NCBI RefSeq assembly: GCF_041242975.1
Contig: NZ_CP162488.1
Span: forward strand, 4,826,001 to 4,890,000
DNA from: Xanthomonas sp. DAR 35659
Lineage (GTDB): Bacteria; Pseudomonadota; Gammaproteobacteria; Xanthomonadales; Xanthomonadaceae
Direction: 5' to 3'
DNA length: 64,000 nucleotides
A program made the position numbers and the translations under genes. Below, in pieces: positions 19,230 to 28,275 of this stretch (position 1 is the first letter of the stretch; every line of letters starts with the position of its first letter). A model generated the notes under the pieces. That model saw only the letters and a program-made list of their open reading frames with translations, was not told the DNA's origin and did not search any database.

Positions 19230-19747
19230 GGCTCGCCCTCGGGGCCGGTCGGGGCGTCCTTTGTGCCCGGGATGCCGGCCGCAGGTGTAAATCGCCGGTT
19301 AATGCACGCCAAGTGGCGCATTCCGATCGGGCATCACCACATGCGTTTGGTCCATAAGCCGCGCCCGCTGGGCTCCGGCCATGGCGGCACGCCGTGCCTG
19401 CACTCTCCAGCACGGCATGGCGCATTTCCCGCATCGCCCGCAACATGCATCAAGGAGCGCGCCGACCTCACAGACGCGGGTGCGAGCCGCTTCGAAAAGC
19501 GGACGGCGCCACGCCTCGTGGCACACCGCGCATCGCGGCCATATCGCGGAAGACAGCGCCGCGCCCGACCTCGGCCTGGACGGGCTAGGATGCAGATCGG
19601 CGATCGCCCCCCCGCTTCGCGCCCGGCCTGCCAGCGACACACAGGCCACGGAACCAAACATCCGTTTAAAACGCGCGCAACTTCGCCGAACTGGACAGTA
19701 ATCCCGGCTTCGCGCAGACTGCCGCCCTTTCCGCTGCTTTGTCTTCC
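19230..19747. other. Intergenic region upstream of aroQ
   Basis: About 518 bases between divergent genes with no credible coding frame. A short AT-rich palindromic patch, CGTTTAAAACG (19671-19681), sits about 70 bases before aroQ and could be part of its promoter region, though no confident -35/-10 pair is visible. Confidence 0.45.
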
Positions 19748-20194
19748 ATGGCGCGACTGCTGCTGCTGCATGGCCCCAACCTCAACCTGCTCGGCACCCG
19801 CGAGCCGGGGGTCTATGGGCACACCACGCTGGCGCAGATCGATGCGGCCCTGCTGGCGCAGGCCAGCGCGGCCGGGCACCAGTTGGACAGCCTGCAGTCC
19901 AACGCCGAGCACGTGCTGGTGGACCGAGTGCAGGCCGCGCGCGGCGACGGCACCGCCTTCATCCTGATCAACCCGGCCGCGTTCACCCACACCTCGGTGG
20001 CGCTGCGCGACGCGCTGGCGGCGGTGGCGATCCCGTTCATCGAGATCCACCTGTCCAACCCGCACGGCCGCGAGCCGTTCCGCCACCACAGTTACTTCAG
20101 CGACCACGCGGTCGGCGTGATCTGCGGCTTCGGCGCCGACAGCTACCGCTATGCGATGGACGCGGCGCTGGCGCGGCTGGGAGCGGGCGCGTGA
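19748..20194 (+). CDS. aroQ: Type II 3-dehydroquinate dehydratase
   Basis: A 148-residue dodecameric enzyme of the shikimate pathway, converting 3-dehydroquinate to 3-dehydroshikimate. It shows [21 protein letters not shown] with the catalytic loop Arg and Tyr, [17 protein letters not shown] with substrate-binding residues, and [20 protein letters not shown] with the catalytic His. ATG 19748 follows the family; an earlier TTG adds three residues. It heads the conserved aroQ-accB-accC series and is about 105 nt from accB. Confidence 0.97.
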   Translation: MARLLLLHGPNLNLLGTREPGVYGHTTLAQIDAALLAQASAAGHQLDSLQSNAEHVLVDRVQAARGDGTAFILINPAAFTHTSVALRDALAAVAIPFIEIHLSNPHGREPFRHHSYFSDHAVGVICGFGADSYRYAMDAALARLGAGA

Positions 20195-20299
20195 GCGGCC
20201 GCCTGGGCTTCAGCGCGCGTGCACCGGTACCGCGCCAGCTTGTCCGAGTTCGCCGGGCCACGCGCCCGGTCATTTCCCGATTCACCTCAAGAGGCCGTT

Positions 20300-20779
20300 A
20301 TGGATCTCCGTAAAATCAAGAAGCTGATCGACCTGCTGGAAGAATCCAATCTCGCCGAAATCGAGATCAAGGAAGGCGAGGAAAGCGTGCGCCTGGCGCG
20401 CACCCCCAAGGGCATGATCAGCAGTGCCCCGCAGCAGTACGCCGCCCCGGCCCCCGCCGCGCCGGCCGCCGCGCCGATGCCGATGAGCTCGCCCACCGAG
20501 GCCTCCACCGGCGGCAGCGCCAAGCCCGGCAACGCCCTGCCCGAGGGCCACGTGCTGCGCGCGCCGATGGTCGGCACCTTCTACACCTCGCCGGCGCCGG
20601 ACAAGCCCGCCTTCGTCAGCGTCGGCCAGGCGGTCAAGGCCGGCGAGACCCTGGCGATCATCGAGGCGATGAAGATGTTCAACCCGATCGAGGCCGACGT
20701 CTCCGGCACCATCGTCGCCATCCTCAGCGAAAGCGGCCAGCCGGTGGAGTTCGACCAGCCGTTGTTCGTGATTGGCTGA
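20300..20779 (+). CDS. accB: Biotin carboxyl carrier protein of acetyl-CoA carboxylase
   Basis: A 159-residue carrier subunit of acetyl-CoA carboxylase. The N-terminal region [20 protein letters not shown] and the Ala/Pro-rich swivel linker are typical. The biotinyl domain has [19 protein letters not shown] and [12 protein letters not shown], in which the Lys of AMKM carries biotin. It normally lies directly before accC; here a repeat-bounded unit with an unrelated gene separates them (20784-21221). Confidence 0.98.
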   Translation: MDLRKIKKLIDLLEESNLAEIEIKEGEESVRLARTPKGMISSAPQQYAAPAPAAPAAAPMPMSSPTEASTGGSAKPGNALPEGHVLRAPMVGTFYTSPAPDKPAFVSVGQAVKAGETLAIIEAMKMFNPIEADVSGTIVAILSESGQPVEFDQPLFVIG

Positions 20780-20783
20780 GGCG

Positions 20784-21221
20784 CCGGGACTCGGGAATGG
20801 AGAATGGGGAATCGTCGAAGCGGCCGCACGAGCGGCTCGACGTCTGGCGAGACTCCATGGATCTGGTGGAAATGATCTACCGCCTCTCCGACGCGTTCCC
20901 GGCAACGGAACGCTTCGGGCTGACGGCGCAACTGCGCCGCGCGGCGGTCAGCATCCCCGCCAACATCGCCGAAGGCGCCGCGCGCCGCTCCACGCCCGAG
21001 TACCTGCGTTTCCTGTCGATCGCGCGCGGCTCGCTATCCGAGGCCAGCACGCACCTGCAGATCGCGCGCCGGCTCGACTACACCTCCGACATCGCGGCAC
21101 TCGACGGATTGATCGATACGATCTTCGCCAAACTGACCGCATTGATGAATGTTCTGAGCAAGCGCGGAGATTGACGATGCACGCCGTCCTCCATTCCCGA
21201 TTCTCCATTCCCAATTCCCGG
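20784..21221. mobile_element. MITE-like unit with about 31-bp imperfect inverted ends carrying a four-helix-bundle gene
   Basis: Left end 20784-20814 and right end 21191-21221 are inverted copies agreeing at about 26 of 31 positions, both of the GGGAATGGAGAATSGGGAAT family. Between them is one gene whose start codon and first residues (MENGES) are written in the left end. The unit fills the accB-accC spacer exactly, starting five bases after the accB stop and ending seven before the accC start. No target duplication is obvious. Mobility is inferred from structure only. Confidence 0.55.
20797..21174 (+). CDS. Four-helix-bundle protein (S23/23S rRNA intervening-sequence protein family)
   Basis: A 125-residue all-helical protein. 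The family core is visible: HERLDVWRDSMDLVEMIYRLSDAFP, the hallmark LTAQLRRAAVSIPANIAEGAARRS, EYLRFLSIARGSLSEASTHLQIARRL, and a C-terminal helix. Relatives are encoded in intervening sequences of 23S rRNA genes in several bacteria, and the Avd accessory protein of diversity-generating retroelements has the same fold. Their biochemical role is poorly known; nucleic-acid binding is suspected. The N-terminus is encoded by the flanking repeat; a second ATG lies 20 codons in. It is not expected to function in fatty-acid synthesis despite sitting between accB and accC. Confidence 0.9.
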   Translation: MENGESSKRPHERLDVWRDSMDLVEMIYRLSDAFPATERFGLTAQLRRAAVSIPANIAEGAARRSTPEYLRFLSIARGSLSEASTHLQIARRLDYTSDIAALDGLIDTIFAKLTALMNVLSKRGD

Positions 21222-21228
21222 CCTTCCC

Positions 21229-22596
21229 ATGCTCGATAAAGTCGTCATCGCCAATCGCGGCGAAATCGCGCTGCGCATCCTGCGCGCGTGCCATACGCTC
21301 GGCATCCGCACGGTCGCGGTGCATTCCACCGTGGACCGCAACCTCAAGCACGTGGCCATGGCCGACGAGTCGGTGTGCATCGGCCCGGCGCCCTCCTCGG
21401 AGAGCTACCTCAACATCCCGGCGCTGATCGCCGCGGCCGAGGTCACCGATGCCCAGGCCATCCACCCCGGCTACGGTTTCCTGTCGGAGAACGCCGACTT
21501 CGCCGAACGCGTGGAGCAGTCCGGCTTCATCTTCATCGGGCCCAAGGCCGACACCATCCGCCTGATGGGCGACAAGGTCGAGGCGATCCGCGCGATGAAG
21601 GCCGCCGGCGTGCCGTGCGTGCCCGGCTCGGGCGGCCCGCTGGGCGAGGACATCGTCGCCAACACCAAGATCGCCCGCGAGATCGGCTACCCGGTGATCA
21701 TCAAGGCCGCCGGCGGCGGCGGCGGCCGCGGCATGCGCGTGGTGCATTCGGAGGCGGCGCTGAAGGCGGCGATCGAGACCACCAAGTCCGAGGCCAAGGC
21801 CGCCTTCAGCAACGACCAGGTGTACATGGAGAAGTTCCTGGAGAACCCGCGCCACGTGGAGATCCAGGTGCTGGCCGACGGCCAGGGCAACGCCATCCAC
21901 CTGGGCGAGCGCGACTGCTCGATGCAGCGCCGCCACCAGAAAGTGGTGGAGGAAGCGCCGGCGCCGGGCATCACCGAGCAACTGCGCAACGAGATCGGCA
22001 AGGTCTGCGTGGACGCCTGCATCCGCATCGGCTACCGCGGCGCCGGCACCTTCGAATTCCTGTTCGAGGACGGCCGCTTCTACTTCATCGAAATGAACAC
22101 GCGCATCCAGGTGGAGCACCCGGTCACCGAGCGCATCACCGGCATCGACCTGGTCTGCGAGCAGTTGCGCATCGCCGCCGGGCACAAGCTGAGCATCAAG
22201 CAGAAGGACATCGTCCTGCGCGGCCATGCGATCGAGTGCCGCATCAACGCCGAGGACCCGGAAACCTTCATGCCCAACCCGGGCCTGATCACCGGCTTCC
22301 ACCCGCCCGGCGGCCCCGGCGTGCGCGTGGACACGCACATCTACAGCGGCTACAAGGTGCCGCCGAACTACGACTCGATGATCGGCAAGCTGATCGTGCA
22401 CGGCCCCGACCGCGAGACCGCGATCGCACGCATGCGCGTGGCGCTGAGCGAGATGGTGGTGGACGGCATCAAGACCAACATCCCGCTGCAGCAGCGGATC
22501 ATGCGCGACAAGGGCTTCCAGGCCGGTGGGCAGAACATCCACTACCTGGAAAAGCGCCTGGCCGAGCGCAAGAACAAGTCGATCGCGTTGGTTTGA
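21229..22596 (+). CDS. accC: Biotin carboxylase subunit of acetyl-CoA carboxylase
   Basis: A 455-residue ATP-grasp enzyme that carboxylates the biotin on AccB. Typical blocks are [35 protein letters not shown], the glycine-rich ATP loop [36 protein letters not shown], and [14 protein letters not shown] with metal and bicarbonate ligands. The length is standard. It should be co-transcribed with accB, reading through the inserted unit. Intergenic repeats follow at 22600-22636. Confidence 0.98.
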   Translation: MLDKVVIANRGEIALRILRACHTLGIRTVAVHSTVDRNLKHVAMADESVCIGPAPSSESYLNIPALIAAAEVTDAQAIHPGYGFLSENADFAERVEQSGFIFIGPKADTIRLMGDKVEAIRAMKAAGVPCVPGSGGPLGEDIVANTKIAREIGYPVIIKAAGGGGGRGMRVVHSEAALKAAIETTKSEAKAAFSNDQVYMEKFLENPRHVEIQVLADGQGNAIHLGERDCSMQRRHQKVVEEAPAPGITEQLRNEIGKVCVDACIRIGYRGAGTFEFLFEDGRFYFIEMNTRIQVEHPVTERITGIDLVCEQLRIAAGHKLSIKQKDIVLRGHAIECRINAEDPETFMPNPGLITGFHPPGGPGVRVDTHIYSGYKVPPNYDSMIGKLIVHGPDRETAIARMRVALSEMVVDGIKTNIPLQQRIMRDKGFQAGGQNIHYLEKRLAERKNKSIALV

Positions 22597-22599
22597 AGG

Positions 22600-22636
22600 C
22601 GGGGAATGGGGAATGGGGATTCGGGAATCGCAAAGG
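22600..22636. repeat. GGGATTCGGGAATGG-family repeat
   Basis: GGGGAATGGGGAATGGGGAT units ending TCGGGAATCGCAAAG, directly after the accC stop codon. The remainder of the accC-AraC gap shows nothing further. Confidence 0.8.
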
Positions 22637-22791
22637 CGGTTTCCGGGTCCTGATCCGTTCCTGGGGATGACGGCAGGCGCGGCGGGGCGCTCTTGCCCTG
22701 TCGCCGAGGCGTTGCGGGTGGCGGAGATGGCACGGAGGCTGCTCGCGTGGCCGGTAGATCGCGCCGCCACGCTGGGATCGCCGCGCCTGCA

Positions 22792-23685
22792 TCAGCGCCT
22801 GGCGTAGTGGCTGGGCGGTTCGCCCGCGTGACGGCTGAAGGCGACGCTGAAGCTGCTGGTGGAGCCGTAACCGACGCGTTCCGCCACCTCGGCCACGGTC
22901 GTTCCGTCGCGCCGCAGCAGGTCCTTGGCCACCTGCATGCGCCAGGCCTGCACGTACGCCATCGGCGCCACGCCGACGGTGCGGGTGAAACGCTCGAAGA
23001 AGGTCGAGCGCGACAGCGCCGCCACCTTTGCCAGTTCGCCCACCGTCCAGGCGTGGTCGATGCGTGCGTGGATCTGCTTGAGCGCCATCGCCAGTCGCTC
23101 GTCGCCCAGCCCGCGCAACAGGCCCGGCGGCGCATTGCCCGCGCTGCTCCAGCGCATGGCCTCGACCAGCAGCAGCTCCACCAGCCGCGACAGCATGTAG
23201 TCGCTGCCCGGTTTGCGGTCGCGGTACTCCTCGCCCACCATCCGCACCAGGTGCATCAGGCGGCCCGCCCCCCGCACATGCACTACCGTCGGCAACAGCG
23301 AGGCCAGCAACCCGGCATTGGCGCTGTCGAACACGAAGGCGCCGCCCAGGGCCAGCATGTCCGGCGCGCCGCCCTGCTCGCCGTGGCGGAGCTCGCCCTG
23401 CCCGCCCGGGACCAGCGTCGGATCGATGAACACCGGCGGCGCCGGCAAGACGCCGGAGAGGGTGAACGCCGGCGTGGTCGGCAGCAACACGAAATCGCCG
23501 GCGCCGATCGCGATCGGCGGATGCCCGTCCACCGCCAGCACCGCGCCGCCTTCCAGCACGATGCAGAACCCCGGCTGCCCGTACGCGGCGTAGCGCACCG
23601 CCCAGTGGCCCTTGCCGCTGATCAGGTTGGCGAACACCGCCTGGGGGTGCAGCAGACGCACCACATCGGAGAGCGGATCGTGCAT
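22792..23685 (-). CDS. AraC-family transcriptional regulator
   Basis: A 297-residue regulator with an N-terminal cupin-type sensor domain (AraC_N/cupin_6, about 10-190, DVVRLLHPQAVFANLISGKG and FVLLPTTPAFTL) and a C-terminal double helix-turn-helix (about 195-297) with WTVGELAKVAALSRSTFFERF and VAERVGYGSTSSFSVAFSRHAG. It is divergently transcribed from the SDR gene across a 99-bp spacer that holds an inverted repeat, so it most likely controls that gene and itself. The inducer is unknown. Confidence 0.92.
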   Translation of the reverse strand: MHDPLSDVVRLLHPQAVFANLISGKGHWAVRYAAYGQPGFCIVLEGGAVLAVDGHPPIAIGAGDFVLLPTTPAFTLSGVLPAPPVFIDPTLVPGGQGELRHGEQGGAPDMLALGGAFVFDSANAGLLASLLPTVVHVRGAGRLMHLVRMVGEEYRDRKPGSDYMLSRLVELLLVEAMRWSSAGNAPPGLLRGLGDERLAMALKQIHARIDHAWTVGELAKVAALSRSTFFERFTRTVGVAPMAYVQAWRMQVAKDLLRRDGTTVAEVAERVGYGSTSSFSVAFSRHAGEPPSHYARR

Positions 23686-23718
23686 TTCGGACGTTCACTA
23701 AAACAAAACGGATTCCGC

Positions 23719-23739
23719 ATTATCGATCATCCGGATAAT
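23719..23739. promoter_or_regulatory. Inverted repeat between the AraC and SDR genes, candidate operator
   Basis: ATTATC, nine bases, GATAAT: perfect 6-bp arms in an AT-rich stretch midway between the divergent starts. The position fits a regulator site, but AraC proteins often use direct repeats, so this is a guess from location and symmetry. Confidence 0.4.
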
Positions 23740-23784
23740 CCCGCCTATCGTGTCCTCCCGACCCACTCGCTCCTGGAGAACACA

Positions 23785-24558
23785 ATGAAGACCGCCCTGA
23801 TCACCGGCTGCTCCTCCGGCTACGGCCTGGAGACCGCGCGCCATTTCCTGGCGCAAGGCTGGCACGTCGTCGCCGGCATGCGCCAGCCGCGGCAGGACCT
23901 GCTGCCGGCGTCGCCGCGGCTGCGCCTGCTGGCGCTGGACGTCACCGATGCCGACAGCATCGCGCGGGCACTGGCCGCCGCCGGCCCGATCGACGTGCTG
24001 GTCAACAACGCCGGCGTCGGCCTGTTCGGCGCGTTCGAGGCCACGCCGATGGCGACCGTGCGCGAGGTGTTCGAGACCAATACCTTCGGCCCGATGGCGC
24101 TGTGCCAGGCGGTGATTCCGCAGTTCCGCGCGCAACGCGCCGGAACCATCGTCAACGTGACCTCCAGCGCCACGCTGGCGCCGTTCCCGCTGGTGGCGGC
24201 GTATACGGCCAGCAAGACCGCGATCGCAGGCTTCACCGCGTCGCTGGCGCACGAACTCCAGGCCTTCGACCTGCGGGTCAAGCTGGTGGAGCCCGGCTAC
24301 GGCCCGTCCACCCGGTTCACCGCCAACGGCCAGCAGCGCATGCAGGGGCTGATCCCGGACGCCTACGCGCCCTTCGCAAACGAAGTATTCGCGCACCTGG
24401 GCCAGCCAGCGGCGGTGACCACGCCCGGCGACGTCGCCCAGGCGATCTGGGACGCCGCCCACGACGCTAGCGACCGCCTGCACTACCCCGCCGGCGCCGA
24501 CGCCCTGGCGCTATCCGCGCAGGGCCAGCAGCGCTATGCGCCCGCCGAACAGCGTTGA
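23785..24558 (+). CDS. Short-chain dehydrogenase/reductase (SDR)
   Basis: A 257-residue classical SDR. The cofactor motif TGCSSGYG is at about residues 7-14, then LDVTDADS, NNAGVG, the catalytic Ser in NVTSSATLAPF, YTASK as the Tyr-Lys pair near residue 155, and VEPGYGPSTRF. An NADP preference would be usual for this subgroup but is not proven. ATG 23785 has a purine-rich CTGGAGAAC upstream. It is divergent from the AraC regulator, which points to induced use, perhaps reduction of a xenobiotic carbonyl. Substrate unknown. Confidence 0.92.
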   Translation: MKTALITGCSSGYGLETARHFLAQGWHVVAGMRQPRQDLLPASPRLRLLALDVTDADSIARALAAAGPIDVLVNNAGVGLFGAFEATPMATVREVFETNTFGPMALCQAVIPQFRAQRAGTIVNVTSSATLAPFPLVAAYTASKTAIAGFTASLAHELQAFDLRVKLVEPGYGPSTRFTANGQQRMQGLIPDAYAPFANEVFAHLGQPAAVTTPGDVAQAIWDAAHDASDRLHYPAGADALALSAQGQQRYAPAEQR

Positions 24559-24602
24559 TCGCCCAACCGCACAGACCTCACAGAACCCGGGAACCCGCCT
24601 TG

Positions 24603-24633
24603 GCAATTCCCCATTCCCGACTCCCCACTCCCG
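24603..24633. repeat. GGGATTCGGGAATGG-family repeat, inverted orientation
   Basis: CAATTCCCCATTCCCGACTC followed by CCCACTCCCGG, abutting the stop codon of the next minus-strand gene. Confidence 0.75.
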
Positions 24634-24634
24634 G

Positions 24635-24988
24635 CTACTTCCCCTGCGTCCCCGGCATCGGCTCGGCGCCCAGGCTGGAAGTGGGGCTGACGATCACCAC
24701 CGTCTCGGTGGAGCCGTCCGGCCAGACGATCTGGAAGGTGCTGCCGGGCGGCAAGGTGGAGAACGGCATGCCGCTGCGGGCGCGGTAGATCGCCGCGACC
24801 TGCGCGGCGCCGGCGCGGCGCACGTCGGGCGCCGCGTGCGTCGTGGTCAGTTCGACCTTGGACAGCCCGCGGTAGCGTTGCTCGCTGGTGTCGATCAGCA
24901 ACAGGCCCGCCGCCGCCGCCGAATAGGCGACCAGGGCCAGGACCCAGAACCAGAACTTGGCGCCGTGCAGCCATCGCCGGTACGTCAT
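24635..24988 (-). CDS. Small single-pass membrane protein, unknown function
   Basis: A 117-residue protein. A basic N-terminus (MTYRRWLHGAKFW) is followed by a membrane segment (about 13-33, FWVLALVAYSAAAAGLLLI) and a soluble, probably periplasmic part with the block FSTLPPGSTFQIVWPDGSTETVVIVSPTSS. No family recognised. The start overlaps the stop of the preceding gene by four bases (ATGA), so the pair is translationally coupled and probably works together. Confidence 0.72.
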   Translation of the reverse strand: MTYRRWLHGAKFWFWVLALVAYSAAAAGLLLIDTSEQRYRGLSKVELTTTHAAPDVRRAGAAQVAAIYRARSGMPFSTLPPGSTFQIVWPDGSTETVVIVSPTSSLGAEPMPGTQGK

Positions 24989-25923
24989 GAGCCTGCTCCT
25001 GTCTGCATCAACCGATTGACCATCTCGTTCATCGTGTCCGTGCCTTGCCGCGGAACCGCGGCATCGTAAACAAAACTCGGGAAATCCTGGGTGGGGTCCT
25101 GCGAGCAGATCCCGCCGTTGGCGCAGTAGCGCGTCATCAGTTCGCTGTCCGGGCCGCAATCCAGCCCCAGCCGGCATGCCGCCAGTTGCCAGGCCAGTTC
25201 GGTGAACTGGGTCCCGGCGATGCGCTCGTCCAGGCTGTCGTCGCCGCGCGCGGCCAGGCCCATCGCCGGCGCCAGGGCCATGTACGCGTCCGGATCGCCG
25301 GAGGCGCGGACCCGTTCCACCAGGTCGCGCTTGTAGTCGGCCGACGCTTGCAGCGGCTGCCCCAGCGCCAGCAGCGCGGCCTCGGCGGCCAGGTTGCCGC
25401 CGCGCGCGGCCTGCACGCGCTGGGCGACGATGGCCTGGCGGGTCAGGCCGTCGCCGGGCACGAAGCCGGCGCAGCGCTGGCCGACCCGCGCCCGCGCCGC
25501 GACCATGCGCGCGGACAGCGGCAACTGCGCCGCGCCGATCGCGCGGGTGTCGGCGGCGAAGCCGGCCGGATCCATCGCGTAGCCGGCGCAGTAGTCGTAG
25601 ATGCGGCTCAGCAGCCAGGACGCATCGGCATCGCCCTGGGCCACGGCGGCGGACAGCTGCTGCGCGGAGCGGTACAGGTCGGGGCTGCGCTCCAGCGCGG
25701 CGCGGCGGTCGGATGGCGCGGCGTGCGCCAGGCCCGGCACCGCGCTCGATGGCCGCTGCTCCGGCGGCGCCCGCGTCAGGTCGGGCGCGACCGCCGCCAC
25801 GGCGCTGGCCGGCGCCGCGGGCGCGGCCGTCCGCGGCACGGCGGCGCGATACGCGACCACGCCCAGCAGCAGCGCGGCGGGCGCCAGCAACAGCCAGGTT
25901 GTGCGGGACACGGCGAAGGACAT
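24985..25923 (-). CDS. Membrane-anchored protein of unknown function
   Basis: A 312-residue protein with an N-terminal signal anchor (about 8-30, TTWLLLAPAALLLGVVAYRA), an Ala/Pro-rich linker and an alpha-helical domain with several Cys (CAGYAMDP, RCAGFVP, CRLGLDCG, YCANGGIC), consistent with a periplasmic disulfide-bonded fold. It ends in a Met/Asn-rich helix. No named family recognised. It is first gene of a two-gene operon with the 117-residue protein downstream; the pair faces prmA across a gap of about 200 bp. Confidence 0.72.
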   Translation of the reverse strand: MSFAVSRTTWLLLAPAALLLGVVAYRAAVPRTAAPAAPASAVAAVAPDLTRAPPEQRPSSAVPGLAHAAPSDRRAALERSPDLYRSAQQLSAAVAQGDADASWLLSRIYDYCAGYAMDPAGFAADTRAIGAAQLPLSARMVAARARVGQRCAGFVPGDGLTRQAIVAQRVQAARGGNLAAEAALLALGQPLQASADYKRDLVERVRASGDPDAYMALAPAMGLAARGDDSLDERIAGTQFTELAWQLAACRLGLDCGPDSELMTRYCANGGICSQDPTQDFPSFVYDAAVPRQGTDTMNEMVNRLMQTGAGS

Positions 25924-26125
25924 GCGCGAGGACGTCGGGACGGCGGGCGGCGCTGGCGGCCGCTCCGCTGAAACCGGCGGCCGCCGCGATGTCGCAGTCT
26001 AACGCAGCCGATGGCGGGCCACGGCAGACAATGCCGGCCGCGGTCACGGTACGCAGGCGACCGGCGCGGTGCGGGCCTGCGGCGGTCGTCTAAGATACGG
26101 GGTCATTTTCCTCCGTACCCGACCG

Positions 26126-27046
26126 ATGCCGTTCCTCGAACTCACCGTGCGCTGCACCGATGCCACCCAGCCCCGCTACGAGACCGCGCTGGAGGACGTC
26201 GGCGCGCTGGCGGTCACCCTGCTCGACGCCGAGGCCGACACCAGCAACGAGCGCGCGATCCTGGAACCGGGGGTCGGCGAGACCCCGCTGTGGGGCACGC
26301 TGGTGCTGACCGCGCTGTTCCCGGCCGAGCAGGACGCGTTGCTGCTGCTGGCCGCGCTGGAGGCCTTCGATCCGGGCCTGGACTGGACCCAGGCGACCTT
26401 CCGCAAGGTCGACGACCAGGATTGGGAACGCGCCTGGCTGGACCAGTTCCAGCCGATGCGCTTCGGCGCCCGCACCTTCATCGTGCCGTGGAACCACGAC
26501 CTGCCGGAGGAGGCGCGCGGCGCCGAGGCGGCGGTGGTGCGGCTGGACCCGGGTCTGGCGTTCGGCTCCGGCACCCACCCGACCACCGCGCTGTGCCTGC
26601 GCTGGCTCGACGCCCTGGCCGCCGACGGCGCGCTGGCGCAGGCGCGGGTGCTGGATTTCGGCTGCGGCTCCGGGATCCTGGCGCTGGCCGCGCTGAAGCT
26701 GGGCGCGGCGGCGGCGGTGGGCGTGGACAACGACCCGCAGGCGCTGCTGGCCACGCGCGACAACGCCGAACGCAACGCGGTCGGCGATCGGCTGGCGGTG
26801 CACCTGCCGGACGAGGAGCCGGTCGCGACCTATCCGGTGGTGGTCGCCAACATCCTGGCCTCGGCGCTGGACGCGCTGGCGCCGACGCTGGCGGCGCGGG
26901 TCGCGCCGGGCGGGCGCATCGCCCTGTCCGGCATCCTGCACGGCCAGGAACAGGAGCTGCTGCAGCGCTATGCGCCGTGGTTCGACCAGTTGCGCAGCGA
27001 ACAGGACGGCGACTGGATGCGCATCGACGGCGTCCGCCGGGGCTGA
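26126..27046 (+). CDS. prmA: Ribosomal protein L11 methyltransferase
   Basis: A 306-residue SAM-dependent enzyme that trimethylates ribosomal protein L11. The N-terminal substrate domain ([19 protein letters not shown]) is followed by the methyltransferase core: [21 protein letters not shown], the SAM motif [30 protein letters not shown] and [10 protein letters not shown] with the NxL element. ATG 26126 fits the family; longer frames do not. It leads the conserved prmA-DUF3426-fis series, here interrupted by two extra genes. Confidence 0.97.
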   Translation: MPFLELTVRCTDATQPRYETALEDVGALAVTLLDAEADTSNERAILEPGVGETPLWGTLVLTALFPAEQDALLLLAALEAFDPGLDWTQATFRKVDDQDWERAWLDQFQPMRFGARTFIVPWNHDLPEEARGAEAAVVRLDPGLAFGSGTHPTTALCLRWLDALAADGALAQARVLDFGCGSGILALAALKLGAAAAVGVDNDPQALLATRDNAERNAVGDRLAVHLPDEEPVATYPVVVANILASALDALAPTLAARVAPGGRIALSGILHGQEQELLQRYAPWFDQLRSEQDGDWMRIDGVRRG

Positions 27047-27088
27047 GGCCCGCACACCGTTTCGCCGCTGGCGGGACGCGCCGGAACG

Positions 27089-27661
27089 TCAGAACCGCCG
27101 CGCCGCGACGCTGCGGATCGCCGCGCTGAGCAGGGCGGCCTGCGCATGGATCGCCAGCACCCGCGTGCACGGCCGCCAGCCCTGCGCGCGAAGGCGGCGC
27201 TCGTGCCAGCGATGGCCGCGCCAGGCCCGCGGCAGCCGCCAGGCAAGTTCCAGCAGCAGCCCGGCCAAGGCCACGGTGCCCAGCGCCTGCAGCAACCCCA
27301 CCCAGGCCGCGGCATGCGGCAGCAGCCACAGCGCGGGCGGCAGCGACGCCGGCGGCGCTGGCGGATACGGCAGCGCGAACACCTGCCACGACCAGCCCTG
27401 CTTGACCGCATGGCGGCATTCGCCGGCATCGGCCCAGATCCGGTAGCAGTGCACACCCAGGCCGGGCGGCGGGCGGTGCCGCGCGCGGGGTTGCGCGCAG
27501 GCGAAACGGGGGTGGCGGGCATCCCGCCGGCTGGCATCCTGCATGGGCATCGGCGCGTCCTGGTCCTTGGCGGCGATCGGTCTGGCGGGCGCATGCGCGG
27601 CGGCCTTGCCGGCAACGTATGCGTCCGTCGCCACCGACAGTATCAACAACAAACCACCCAT
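27089..27661 (-). CDS. Hypothetical membrane protein
   Basis: A 190-residue frame with a hydrophobic N-terminus (MGGLLLILSVATDAYVAGKA) and a second hydrophobic stretch (about 105-145, from ALWLLPHAAAWVGLLQALG). In between is a basic Pro/His-rich segment and CYRIWADAGECRH. No family recognised. Codon bias supports translation but not strongly, and the start is uncertain. It faces the XRE regulator gene across about 67 bp. Confidence 0.5.
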   Translation of the reverse strand: MGGLLLILSVATDAYVAGKAAAHAPARPIAAKDQDAPMPMQDASRRDARHPRFACAQPRARHRPPPGLGVHCYRIWADAGECRHAVKQGWSWQVFALPYPPAPPASLPPALWLLPHAAAWVGLLQALGTVALAGLLLELAWRLPRAWRGHRWHERRLRAQGWRPCTRVLAIHAQAALLSAAIRSVAARRF

Positions 27662-27728
27662 TGAAAGCCCTGCGAACCATCCGCTCGGGTCGGCGCGGCT
27701 ATACCTCGCCTCCCCTGCGGAGGTGAGC

Positions 27729-28097
27729 GTGAGCAGCAAGCTGTACGAACGGGTGCGCGAGGCGCGCAAGCTGACCGGGCTGACCCAGGAAGCCCTGGCG
27801 CTGGACCTGGGAGTCACCCGCAGCGCCGTGGCGCAATGGGAAATGGCCAATGGCACCGCGCCGGCGGTGGAGCACCTGATCGCACTGGCCTGCCGCAGCG
27901 GGCTGACCCTCGAGTACCTGGGCACCGGCCGCGGCGAGCGCGTGTTCGGCGAACCGGTGGCCGTGGCCGAGGAAGCGGCCCAGTACCGGCAGTTGTCCGA
28001 CCAGCAGGCGCGCCTGCTGGACTGGTTCGAGACCCTGAGCCCGCGCCAGCGCGCCGGCCTGCTGGACCTGATCGGCGCCGGCCGCAAGCGGCGCTGA
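27729..28097 (+). CDS. XRE-family helix-turn-helix regulator
   Basis: A 122-residue DNA-binding protein. The Cro/C1-type HTH occupies about residues 4-58: LYERVREARKLTGLTQEALALDLGVTRSAVAQWE. A helical tail (YRQLSDQQARLLDWFETLSPRQRAGLLDLI) may mediate dimerisation. GTG 27729 is selected because GGAGG lies five bases upstream (27719-27723); another GTG at 27723 is part of that site. No toxin partner is adjacent. It is divergent from the hypothetical membrane protein, a possible target. Confidence 0.85.
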   Translation: MSSKLYERVREARKLTGLTQEALALDLGVTRSAVAQWEMANGTAPAVEHLIALACRSGLTLEYLGTGRGERVFGEPVAVAEEAAQYRQLSDQQARLLDWFETLSPRQRAGLLDLIGAGRKRR

Positions 28098-28121
28098 GCG
28101 GCGCCCGCGGCAACGCGCTTC

Positions 28122-28192
28122 CTGTAGGAGCGGCTTCAGCCGCGACAGACACCTCCGGTAAGTCTCTGTCGCGGCTGAAGCCGCTCCTACAG
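28122..28192. repeat. Paired REP element, copy B
   Basis: Inverted arms CTGTAGGAGCGGCTTCAGCC and the reverse complement around a short centre, directly after the XRE gene. Confidence 0.92.
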
Positions 28193-28275
28193 AAGGCCAT
28201 GAGGCCGGCGCCACGCTGCAGCCCGCGCCCACGCATGTTTGAATAGCGCCTTCGTTGCCGCCCTCGCCTCCGCGC

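Noticed and set aside
20797..21174. Four-helix-bundle gene as a diversity-generating retroelement accessory protein (Avd)
   Set aside because: No reverse transcriptase or template/variable repeat pair is present nearby.
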